DNA from: Hyphomicrobiales bacterium
GTDB lineage: Bacteria > Pseudomonadota > Alphaproteobacteria > Rhizobiales > Beijerinckiaceae
Reading direction: 5' to 3'
NCBI GenBank assembly: GCA_003241815.1
Contig: QBLV01000030.1
Span: 1-33,383, forward strand
Length of the DNA: 33,383 nt
The stretch's first letter is position 1; every line of letters begins with the position of its first letter. A program made the translations under genes and the position numbers. Shown one piece after another: positions 16,187 to 24,662 of this stretch. The notes under the pieces were generated by a model. The model did no database searches. It was given only the letters and a program-made list of their open reading frames with translations, and was not told where the DNA came from.

Positions 16187-17452
16187 ATGCTGCTGGGTGT
16201 GATCGCTGACGACATGACGGGCGCGACCGATGTCGCGCTGATGCTGAACCGCAGCGGCATGCGCACGGTCCAGCTCATCGGCGCGCCGCGCTCAGGGCAG
16301 GCGCTGCCGGAGGCAGATGCTGTCGTCGTCGCGCTGAAATCGCGCACCAGCCCGGTCGTCGAGGCCGTGGCCGATTCGCTGGCAGCCTGCGAGGCATTGC
16401 TGGCCGCCGGGGCGCGGCAGATCCTGTTTAAATACTGCTCGACCTTCGATTCGACGCCCGCCGGCAATATCGGCCCGGTCGCGGATGCGCTGGCGCAGCG
16501 GCTCGGCGCGGAGATCGCCATCGTCTGCCCGGCCTTCCCGGCCAATGGCCGCTCGATCTATCAGGGCTATCTCTTCGTCGGCGCGGTGCCGCTCCATGAA
16601 AGCTCGATGAAGGACCACCCGCTGACGCCGATGCGCGATTCGAGCCTGGTGCGGCTGATGGGTGCCCAGACGCAGGCGCCCGTCGGGCTGGTCGATTACC
16701 AGACGGTTCTGGCCGGCACTGAGGCGGTCAAGGCCCGTTTCGCCAGCCTGACCGGGGAGGGCGTTCGCTACGTCGTCACCGATGCCCTGACCAATGCCGA
16801 CCTTATGGTGCTGGGCGAGGCGGTATCCGACCATGTGCTTTTGACAGGCGGTTCCGGCATCGCGATGGGCCTGGCCCCGAATTTCCGCAAGGCGGGTCTG
16901 CTGCCGCAGCGCGAGATCGCAGCCAGCCTGAGTGCCCCGGCCGGCCGTGCCGGCATCATCTCCGGCAGTTGCTCGACCGCGACGCGCGGTCAGATCAAAA
17001 TCGCGATCGAGGCCGGCTATCCGGCGCTCAAGGTCGATCCGATGGAGTTGATCTCCGGCGGGCAGGATGCGGGAAAGCTCGCCGAATGGGCGCTGGCGCA
17101 GTCTCCCGACACGCCGTTCCTGCTTTATTCCAGCGACGACCCGAAGGAGGTCTCCGCGATCCAGGACAGGCTCGGCCGCGAAAAGGCGGGCGAGACGGTC
17201 GAGCATGCCTTCGCCGAAACGGCAGCGTTGTTGGCGAAGGGCGGCGTTTCCCGGCTGCTGGTCGCCGGCGGCGAGACCTCGGGCGCCGTCGTGCAGGGGC
17301 TCGGAATCGGGATGCTCGAAATTGGTCCTGAGATCGACCCGGGCGTGCCCTGGACACGCGCTGCGGACGGGCAGGATATGGTGATTGCCCTCAAATCGGG
17401 CAATTTCGGTGCTCCGGACTTCTTCGTGAAGGCGTGGAGCCTGCTGCGCTGA
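16187..17452 (+). CDS. otnK: Four-carbon acid sugar kinase family protein, 3-oxo-tetronate kinase-like
   Basis: 421 aa; MLLGVIADDMTGATDVALMLNRSGM, KYCSTFDSTPAGNIGPVADAL, CPAFPANGRSIYQGYLFVG, LLVAGGETSGAVVQGLG, KSGNFGAPDFFVKA. Confidence 0.9.
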   Translation: MLLGVIADDMTGATDVALMLNRSGMRTVQLIGAPRSGQALPEADAVVVALKSRTSPVVEAVADSLAACEALLAAGARQILFKYCSTFDSTPAGNIGPVADALAQRLGAEIAIVCPAFPANGRSIYQGYLFVGAVPLHESSMKDHPLTPMRDSSLVRLMGAQTQAPVGLVDYQTVLAGTEAVKARFASLTGEGVRYVVTDALTNADLMVLGEAVSDHVLLTGGSGIAMGLAPNFRKAGLLPQREIAASLSAPAGRAGIISGSCSTATRGQIKIAIEAGYPALKVDPMELISGGQDAGKLAEWALAQSPDTPFLLYSSDDPKEVSAIQDRLGREKAGETVEHAFAETAALLAKGGVSRLLVAGGETSGAVVQGLGIGMLEIGPEIDPGVPWTRAADGQDMVIALKSGNFGAPDFFVKAWSLLR

Positions 17453-17499
17453 AGCCTCGTGCGACCAAGGCCTGACTTGTGTAGGATGTCGGGCAGGGC

Positions 17500-18858
17500 A
17501 TGATGCAGCTCTTGGGGGCCCGGATGGACATGGCGTTTCTCGGCGATCTGTTGACTAATGTGGCTGGTCGGGGCCGGGCCCTGATTGGCTTCGAGCGCTT
17601 CGCCGGTCAGCGCAATCGGCCGATCGATCGGCTCTGCGAGGACCTGCTCTCGGGCCGTGGCGAGGCCTCGGGCATGGCGCTGGCGCAGGGCGTTCTCGAT
17701 GCCTGGGAGCGCCTCGACCGGCCCGGCCGCCAGGCCTTCTTTGCCATGCTGCTGGAGCGCTTCGGGCCCGATCACGACCGGCTCGCCAAGGCGGTCGACG
17801 GCTACCGCAAGGGGCCGGGCGCGGCCGCCACCGCAGCCCTGCATCTCGCCTCCGAGCCGCGCCGGCAGGAATTGATGCGCCGCCTCAACCTCGCGCCCGG
17901 AGGGACGCATGTCCTTGTGCGGATGCGCGAGGCGCTGTTCGAGGCGATGGAGACCGACCGCGACCTGCTCGCCGTCGATTCCGATTTCCGCCATCTGTTC
18001 GGCTCCTGGTTCAACCGCGGCTTTCTCGTGCTACGCCGCATCGACTGGCGATCGCCCGCCAATGTGCTGGAGAAGATCATCCGCTACGAGGCGGTTCACG
18101 AGATCCAGGGCTGGGATGATCTGCGCCGACGTCTGGAGCCGGCGGACCGGCGCTGCTTTGCCTTCTTCCATCCCCAACTCGTCGACGAGCCGCTGATCTT
18201 CGTCGAGGTCGCGCTGACCGGTGCCATCCCGCGCAGCATCGGCGAGCTTCTCAGCGGCGAACGCGAGGGGCTGCCCGCCACATCTGCGACGACGGCGGTG
18301 TTCTATTCGATCTCGAACTGCCAGGAGGGCCTGCGCGGCATCTCCTTCGGCAATTTCCTGATCAAACAGGTCGCCGAGGATCTGAAGCGCGAGCTGCCCG
18401 GGCTCGACACCTTCGTCACGCTCTCGCCCGTGCCCGGGTTCGCGCGCTGGCTCGATGGCATTGTCGCCGATCCCGGCGAATTTGCCCTCACCAACGAAGA
18501 GCGTTCCGAACTCGCTCGTCCGGCGGTCGAGACGATCTCGCTGGATGAGCCGACCAAAGCGCGCCGCGACAAGCTTCTCGGCCAGATGACGGCACAGTAT
18601 CTCCTGCGCGCCCGTACGGCATCGGGCCGCGTCATCGACCCCGTCGCCCGCTTCCACCTCGGCAACGGTGCCCGGCTGGAGCGGATCAATGTCGGCGGAA
18701 ACCTCTCGGCGCGAGGCGTGCGCGAGGCCCATGGCGTCATGGTCAATTACCGTTACGACCTCGACGACATCGAGACCAACCACGAAGCTTTCGCCACCCG
18801 CAACACGGTGGTCGCCTCCTCGGGCGTGCGCAAGCTGCTGCGGCCGGCCGCCTCCTGA
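17500..18858 (+). CDS. Malonyl-CoA decarboxylase
   Basis: 452 aa; SWFNRGFLVLRRIDWRSPANVLEKIIRYEAVHEIQGWDDLRRRLEPADRRCFAFFHPQLVDEPLIFVEVALT; REAHGVMVNYRYDLDDIETNHE. Start may be 17524. Confidence 0.92.
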   Translation: MMQLLGARMDMAFLGDLLTNVAGRGRALIGFERFAGQRNRPIDRLCEDLLSGRGEASGMALAQGVLDAWERLDRPGRQAFFAMLLERFGPDHDRLAKAVDGYRKGPGAAATAALHLASEPRRQELMRRLNLAPGGTHVLVRMREALFEAMETDRDLLAVDSDFRHLFGSWFNRGFLVLRRIDWRSPANVLEKIIRYEAVHEIQGWDDLRRRLEPADRRCFAFFHPQLVDEPLIFVEVALTGAIPRSIGELLSGEREGLPATSATTAVFYSISNCQEGLRGISFGNFLIKQVAEDLKRELPGLDTFVTLSPVPGFARWLDGIVADPGEFALTNEERSELARPAVETISLDEPTKARRDKLLGQMTAQYLLRARTASGRVIDPVARFHLGNGARLERINVGGNLSARGVREAHGVMVNYRYDLDDIETNHEAFATRNTVVASSGVRKLLRPAAS

Positions 18859-18864
18859 TCAAGC

Positions 18865-18903
18865 GAATGGCGAGTGGGTAGGCCATCGCCCACCACGCCA
18901 TTC
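18865..18903. repeat. Hairpin between malonyl-CoA decarboxylase and synthetase genes
   Basis: gaatggcg-a-gtggg ... cccac-ca-cgccattc; 8-bp perfect outer arms and 5-bp inner arms. Confidence 0.55.
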
Positions 18904-18943
18904 ACCCTCCACTTATTCGCCTCCCCCAGAAGGACCCGAAATC

Positions 18944-20491
18944 ATGGGCAACCACCTCTTCGACCTCATGCGAGCACGCATGCCCGCGCCAAGCGCCCGC
19001 TTCGCGCTGCTCGATGATGGCAGGCACTATTCCTATGCCGACATGGTCGATGTCTCGGCCCGTTTCGCCAACGCGCTGGTGTCGCTGGGCGTGAAGCCGG
19101 GAGACCGCGTTGCTGTCCAGGTCGAGAAGTCGGTCGAGGCGCTGATGCTCTATCTCGGCGCGGTCCGTGCCGGTGCGATCTTCCTCCCGCTGAACACCGC
19201 CTACACGCCAGCTGAGATCGAGTATTTTCTCGGCGACGCGGAGCCGGCCGTATTCGTCTGCGATCCCGCCAGGGCCGAGGCCCTGAGGCCTTATGCCGAC
19301 AAGGCCGGGGCGAAACTGGAGACGCTCGGCGTCTGGCGTTCGCCCGAGGTCTCCGCCGGTACCCTCTCCGACAAGGGTCTGGCCGCCTCGACTGATTTCG
19401 CCGATGTCCAGCGCGGGCCGGACGACCTCGCCGCCATCCTCTATACCTCGGGCACGACGGGGCGCTCCAAGGGCGCGATGCTCAGCCACGACAACCTCGC
19501 CTCGAACGCGCTGGCGCTGGTTGATTACTGGCGCTTCACCAAGGACGACGTACTGCTGCACGCGCTGCCGATCTTCCACACCCACGGTCTCTTCGTCGCG
19601 ACGAACTGCGTGCTGTTCTCCGGCGCCTCGATGATCCTGCTGCCGAAGTTCGATCCGGAGCAGGTATTCCGGTATCTGCCCCAGGCGACCAGCATGATGG
19701 GTGTTCCGACGTTCTATGTCCGGCTGCTGCAAGATGCGCGGCTGACGAAGGAGGCGACGAAGCATATGCGCCTGTTCGTCTCCGGCTCGGCACCGCTGCT
19801 CGCCGACACGCATCGCGACTGGCGCGAGCGAACCGGCCACGCCATTCTCGAGCGTTACGGCATGACCGAAACCAACATGAACACCTCGAACCCCTATGAG
19901 GGGGACCGGGTTGCGGGCACGGTCGGCTTCCCGCTGCCGGGCGTCAGGGCCCGCGTCGTGGATCCGGAGACGGGCAGGGGGCTTGCCGCCGACGAGATCG
20001 GCATGATCGAGGTGAAGGGCCCCAACGTCTTCAAGGGCTACTGGCGCAACCCCGAGAAGACGGCCGCCGAGTTCAAGGCTGACGGCTTCTTCATCACCGG
20101 CGATCTCGGCAAGATCGATCCCGCCGGCTACGTCCATATCGTCGGGCGCGGCAAGGACCTGATCATCACCGGCGGCTACAACGTCTATCCCAAGGAGGTC
20201 GAGACCGAGATCGACGAGATGCCGGGCGTGGTCGAAAGCGCCGTCATCGGCTGCCCGCATCCTGATTTCGGCGAGGGCGTCACCGCCGTCGTGGTGGTCA
20301 AGCCAGGCGCGACGATCACCGCCGCCTCGATCGCCAGTGCCCTCGAACAGCGCCTGGCGAAGTTCAAGCAGCCCAAGCAGGTCTTCGTCGTCGCTGACCT
20401 GCCACGCAACACCATGGGCAAGGTCCAGAAGAACCTGCTGCGCGAGCAGTACAAGGATATTTACGCCCGGCAGATGAAGGCCGGAGAGTAG
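18944..20491 (+). CDS. matB: Malonyl-CoA synthetase (AMP-dependent ligase)
   Basis: MGNHLFDLMRARMPAPSARFALLDDGRHYSYADM; ILYTSGTTGRSKGAMLSHDNL; ERYGMTETNMNTSNPYEGDRVAGTVGFPLPGV; adjacent to malonyl-CoA decarboxylase. Confidence 0.92.
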   Translation: MGNHLFDLMRARMPAPSARFALLDDGRHYSYADMVDVSARFANALVSLGVKPGDRVAVQVEKSVEALMLYLGAVRAGAIFLPLNTAYTPAEIEYFLGDAEPAVFVCDPARAEALRPYADKAGAKLETLGVWRSPEVSAGTLSDKGLAASTDFADVQRGPDDLAAILYTSGTTGRSKGAMLSHDNLASNALALVDYWRFTKDDVLLHALPIFHTHGLFVATNCVLFSGASMILLPKFDPEQVFRYLPQATSMMGVPTFYVRLLQDARLTKEATKHMRLFVSGSAPLLADTHRDWRERTGHAILERYGMTETNMNTSNPYEGDRVAGTVGFPLPGVRARVVDPETGRGLAADEIGMIEVKGPNVFKGYWRNPEKTAAEFKADGFFITGDLGKIDPAGYVHIVGRGKDLIITGGYNVYPKEVETEIDEMPGVVESAVIGCPHPDFGEGVTAVVVVKPGATITAASIASALEQRLAKFKQPKQVFVVADLPRNTMGKVQKNLLREQYKDIYARQMKAGE

Positions 20492-20597
20492 AACGCCCGG
20501 CACTATCCTCCAGACAGAGGACGCAGCGAGCACGCGAAGCAAGGATGATCGGGATACTGGCCTCCGCCATCCCGCTCGTCATGTGAAAGGTGCCGCT

Positions 20598-20996
20598 ATG
20601 TCCCGTCCTGTCAGCCTGCTTTTCGCCGCCGGAATGATCTGTGCGGCAGGTCCGTCGCTTGCCGCCATCGATTGCGTTGGAACCCTGACCGGCGAATGGG
20701 CCACGAAGGGTGAATTCGACATGGGCTTCGTCAAGGTCAAGGTCGAAAACCACGACAGCTTCAACCCGGACGGTTCATTCAAGGCCGTCAGGCGGTTCGT
20801 CAATCAGGAGGGAAAATGGGAGCAGCAGGACTCGTCAGGCAAGTGGTCGGCGAAGCCTGGCGCGCGCCAGACTGAATGCGTCGTCGAAATGGCGAGTTCC
20901 AGCGAGTTCGGAACGGCGTCATCAAGGACGACCGTCACGGTCCTCAACAAGGACCGGTTTCGATGGATGGGAATGGATGTGAAGCGGGTCAAATAG
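20598..20996 (+). CDS. Small secreted hypothetical protein (paralogue A)
   Basis: Signal peptide MSRPVSLLFAAGMICAAGPSLA; mature GTLTGEWATKGEFDMGF...GKWEQQDSSGKWSAKP...VKRVK; two conserved Cys. Confidence 0.72.
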   Translation: MSRPVSLLFAAGMICAAGPSLAAIDCVGTLTGEWATKGEFDMGFVKVKVENHDSFNPDGSFKAVRRFVNQEGKWEQQDSSGKWSAKPGARQTECVVEMASSSEFGTASSRTTVTVLNKDRFRWMGMDVKRVK

Positions 20997-21066
20997 CGAA
21001 GCGCTGATCGCTTTGGCAGCTTAGCCACCATCATCTAATCCCGGTACCCATCGGAGGGTTTTTGCC

Positions 21067-21474
21067 ATGATCCGCGCTCTGTTGGCGTTCTTCGCTTTGA
21101 CCTGCCTTTGCCCTCCTGGAGCGTCCGCTGCCTCATCCGGCTGCGCGACCATGTTGCCCGGAAAATGGGCGATCAAAGGCGAATATGACGATTTCGGCCA
21201 GAAGATCAGCATCGACCGTCGCTACGTCTTCAAGGCGAATTCGTTGCTGACGACCGTGTTCAGGACGCTCGGCGCCGATGGCACCTGGCAAGAGCAGGCC
21301 AGCACGGGCAAGTGGTCGGTGAAGCAAAGCCGGCGTCGCGACACTTGCGTTCTGACGATGTCGGGCAGTGGCGGCGGTGAGACCTGGGGCTGGTTCCAGA
21401 CGATCACGATCGAGAAGAACAGCCGCTTCAAAGTCCATACTTATCGTGGATTATACATGCGGCGCGTGAAGTAG
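21067..21474 (+). CDS. Small secreted hypothetical protein (paralogue B)
   Basis: Signal peptide MIRALLAFFALTCLCPPGASA; mature MLPGKWAIKGEYDDFGQK...GTWQEQASTGKWSVKQ...MRRVK aligns with paralogue A. Confidence 0.75.
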   Translation: MIRALLAFFALTCLCPPGASAASSGCATMLPGKWAIKGEYDDFGQKISIDRRYVFKANSLLTTVFRTLGADGTWQEQASTGKWSVKQSRRRDTCVLTMSGSGGGETWGWFQTITIEKNSRFKVHTYRGLYMRRVK

Positions 21475-21558
21475 CGGTGCCCGGATCGGCTTCGCGGTCA
21501 CCGCAGACTCCGCCATGTCAGCGACGTCCCGCTGAGTTTGCTCACAGTTTCGATCAGC

Positions 21559-22356
21559 TCAGGAAACGTGCAGCCGCTCCAGCGGGAACCGCGCCACATC
21601 GGCCAGCAACTCGACGAAGCCCTTGGCTTGCAGTGCGGCCGTCGCCTTGCCCTTCTCTGGCGTCGCCAGACTCGCATCGCCCGCCGCGCCTGATGCGTGA
21701 ACATCCTGCGCCATCCAGGCCATTGCGTGCAGTCCCGTCGGGCGCAGCCAGGTGTAGCCCTCTGCCGCCATCTCGACGGTCAGCGGGTTAAACGCCGCAG
21801 CCTGGCTCATATCGACGAGATCGGGCCGGAAGTGCAGCATCAGCGAGGTCTCGATATCGCCCGCATGAATGCCGTGCTGCGCGTCGAGTTCGGCGAAGAC
21901 GCCGGCCGGCAGGCCGAAGGCGCGCCACGCCGTCGTCACCGCCAGCATGCCGTGGCGCACCCGCAACTCACGGGCGACCACTTTCATCGGGTCGATGTTG
22001 CCGCCATGCGAGGTCACGATCACGAGCTTGCGCAGGCCGGCGCGCTTCACGCTCTCGCCGATCTCGATCCAACTCTGGGTCGCAGTTTCCCAGGATAGCG
22101 TCAGCGTACCGGGCGAATGCAGGTGTTCGTTGGACTTGCAGACCGACAGCGTCGGCAGCACCAGCACCTCCAGTTCGGCCGGCACCAGCTGCATGGCCTC
22201 GGCCAGCATGGCGTTCATGATCGTGGTGTCGACGGAGACCGGCAGATGCGGCCCATGTTGCTCGATCGCCGCCAGCGGCAGCACCGCGAGCGTGTTCTCC
22301 ACCGACAGCCCGGCGAAATCCGTCGTCTTCAGATCGCCCCAGAAGCGCGCGCTCAT
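21559..22356 (-). CDS. Creatininase family protein
   Basis: 265 aa; LPLAAIEQHGPHLPVSVDTTI, VTSHGGNIDPMKVVARELR, HAGDIETSLMLHFRPDLVDM. Confidence 0.9.
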   Translation of the reverse strand: MSARFWGDLKTTDFAGLSVENTLAVLPLAAIEQHGPHLPVSVDTTIMNAMLAEAMQLVPAELEVLVLPTLSVCKSNEHLHSPGTLTLSWETATQSWIEIGESVKRAGLRKLVIVTSHGGNIDPMKVVARELRVRHGMLAVTTAWRAFGLPAGVFAELDAQHGIHAGDIETSLMLHFRPDLVDMSQAAAFNPLTVEMAAEGYTWLRPTGLHAMAWMAQDVHASGAAGDASLATPEKGKATAALQAKGFVELLADVARFPLERLHVS

Positions 22357-22554
22357 CGTCTCTTGATCCCTGTATCGTGAGGTTGCCAGCCTAGATCATC
22401 TGCGGCGAAAGTGCTGGACTCGATCGCGTGCGGAAAAAGATGATCGGCGTCGTGACGCAGTGTCGCGGTTCCTGCTTTTGGGCAGCCCATGGCATATTAG
22501 TTGCTGGCGCGCGGTCAAGGCGATGGCCGACAATTCTCAGGGGAGGTCACAACG

Positions 22555-23579
22555 ATGACGATGACGAAGTATCGCCTGACACGCCGCAGCGCGCTCGGAC
22601 TGCTCGGCGGCTCGGCGCTGGTCGCCGTTCCCGGTGCCCGCGTCAGCGCGCAGACGCTCGACAAGGTCTCCTACCAAACGAATTGGCGCGCGCAGGCGGA
22701 GCACGGCGGCTTCTATCTCGCCGCCGCCAACGGCATCTACAAGAAGTACGGCATCGACGCCGAGATCAGGTCGGGTGGCCCGCAGCAGAATCCGTCGCAG
22801 CTCCTGCTCGGCGGCCGCGTCGACATGATCATGTCGAACTCCTTCGAGGCGATCCGCTACGCGCAGGAGAACATCCCCTTCCTTGCGTCGCCTCGATCTT
22901 CCAGAACGACCCGCAGGTTCTGATCTCGCATCCCGGTCAGGGCAACGACACGCTTGCCGCGCTCAAGGGCAAGCCGATCCTGGTCGGTGCCGCCGGGCGC
23001 AACAGCTACTGGCCTTTCCTGAAGGCGAAGTTCGGCTACACCGACGAGCAGATCAGGCCCTACACCTTCAACATGGCGCCATTCCTGGCCGACAAGACGA
23101 TCTCGCAGCAGGGTTTCCTGTCGTCGGAGCCTTTCGCCATCCAGAAGCAGGGTGGCGTCACGCCTGTCGTTCATCTGATCGCCGATGCCGGCTTCGAGAA
23201 CTACAACACGACCATCAACATTTCGCAGAAGATGGTCGCGGAGAAGAAGGACCTCGTGCAGCGCTTCGTTACGGCCTCGCTCGAGGGCTGGGCCGAGTAC
23301 ATGAAGGGCGGGCCGGCTGTGGCCGCAGCCAATGCCCAGATCCTGAAGGATAATCCCGACATGGATCAGGAGAAGATCGACTACGCCGTCAAGGTGATGA
23401 ACGAGAAGGGCATCGTGCTCTCGGGCGACGCGCTGACGCTCGGCATCGGCGCCATGACGGACGCGCGCTGGGGATCTTTCTACAAGACGATGACGGAGGC
23501 GGGCGTCTTCCCCGCTGGTATCGACTTGAAGAAGGCCTATAGCCTGGAATTCATCAACAAGGGCGTCGGCAAGGCGTGA
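22555..23579 (+). pseudogene. ABC transporter substrate-binding protein (NMT1/SsuA-like) split by a 1-nt frameshift near 22886
   Basis: Frame 1: MTMTKYRLTRRSALGLLGGSALV...SFEAIRYAQENIPFLA. Frame 3 continues VASIFQNDPQVLISHPGQGNDTLAALKGKPILVGAAGRNSYWPFLKAKFG...INKGVGKA. Could be a sequencing error instead of a true pseudogene. Confidence 0.85.
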
Positions 23580-23584
23580 TGACC

Positions 23585-23659
23585 CGTCATGCTCGGGTCG
23601 GCCCGGACATCTCCTGATCCAGATTCTCGGGGCTGCGCTTCGCTCGCCAGAGAATGACG
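23585..23659. repeat. REP-like element between SBP and ATPase genes
   Basis: Inverted termini cgtcat ... atgacg; contains TGCGCTTCGCTCGCC motif; overlaps annotated ATPase start codon. Confidence 0.5.
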
Positions 23660-24505
23660 CCTCACATCGCAGAAGCGGATCATTGGGCTTTGGACACAGC
23701 CTCCCTGAGCACCCCCCATGCCGTGCGCCCCGAGGGCCGGAAGCCTCTGGTCTGCGTGCGGCATGTTTCCAAGCAGTTCGGCAACGGCACACTCGCCGTC
23801 CGCGACGTCAATCTGAGCCTCGGCACGGGTGAATTCGTCAGCCTGCTCGGCCCCTCGGGCTGTGGAAAATCGACACTTCTCCGGATGATCGCCGGACTTG
23901 GCGCGCCGTCCACGGGAACGATCGAATGGCCGACCACCAGCCATGACGCCGCAGGCAAGCCGCAGCGCGATCTCGGCTTCGTCTTCCAGGACCCGACCCT
24001 GATGCCATGGGCGAGCGCGCTCGCCAATGTGATGATGCCGCTGACGCTGAAGGGCATCCGCAAGAGCGAAGCGCGCGAGCGGGCGGCGGCGATGCTGGCG
24101 CTGGTAGGCCTGGCCGGCTTCGAGAACTCCTATCCGCGCGAGCTTTCCGGCGGCATGAAAATGCGCGTTTCGATCGCCCGGGGGTTGGTGCTGCGGCCGA
24201 AGATATTGCTGATGGACGAGCCCTTCGCCGCGCTCGACGAGATCACCCGCCACCGCCTCAACGACGACCTGCTCGAGCTCTGGTGGAAGGAGAAGTTCAC
24301 CGCCGTCTTCGTCACCCATTCGGTGTTCGAGTCGGTCTATCTCTCGAAGCGGATCGTGGTGATGGCGGCAAGGCCCGGCCGCGTCATGGCCGATCTCGAC
24401 GTCGATGCGCCCTATCCGCGCGACGAGCTGTTCCGGACCTCGCCGGAATACGCCCATCTCTGCCGCGTCGTCTCTGGCAAGCTCAAGGAGGCCATTGGAT
24501 CGTGA
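23654..24505 (+). CDS. ABC transporter ATP-binding protein (nitrate/sulfonate/taurine type)
   Basis: LLGPSGCGKSTLLRMIAGL (Walker A), LSGGMKMRVSIARGL signature, ILLMDEPFAALDEITR (Walker B), FVTHSVFESVYLSKRIVVM. Confidence 0.94.
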   Translation: MTPHIAEADHWALDTASLSTPHAVRPEGRKPLVCVRHVSKQFGNGTLAVRDVNLSLGTGEFVSLLGPSGCGKSTLLRMIAGLGAPSTGTIEWPTTSHDAAGKPQRDLGFVFQDPTLMPWASALANVMMPLTLKGIRKSEARERAAAMLALVGLAGFENSYPRELSGGMKMRVSIARGLVLRPKILLMDEPFAALDEITRHRLNDDLLELWWKEKFTAVFVTHSVFESVYLSKRIVVMAARPGRVMADLDVDAPYPRDELFRTSPEYAHLCRVVSGKLKEAIGS

Positions 24506-24524
24506 CGCCAATGCATTGCCTCCC

Positions 24525-24646
24525 CACAGCCCTCATCCTGAGGAGCCGCGCAGCGGCGTCTCGAAGGATGCTCCAGATGACTCCGGTATCTCCTGGAGCA
24601 TCCTTCGAGACGCGAGCTTCGCTCGCTCCACAGGATGAGGGCTGTG
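24525..24646. repeat. Large near-perfect inverted repeat (arms ~52-54 nt, 16-nt loop)
   Basis: cacagccctcatcctgaggagc...gtctcgaaggatgctccag / ctggagcatccttcgagac...gctccacaggatgagggctgtg. Confidence 0.9.
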
Positions 24647-24662
24647 AGATGAGAGGCGGAGC

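Noticed and set aside
18902-20542. 546-aa minus-strand ORF
   Set aside because: Antisense shadow of matB; no domain motifs.
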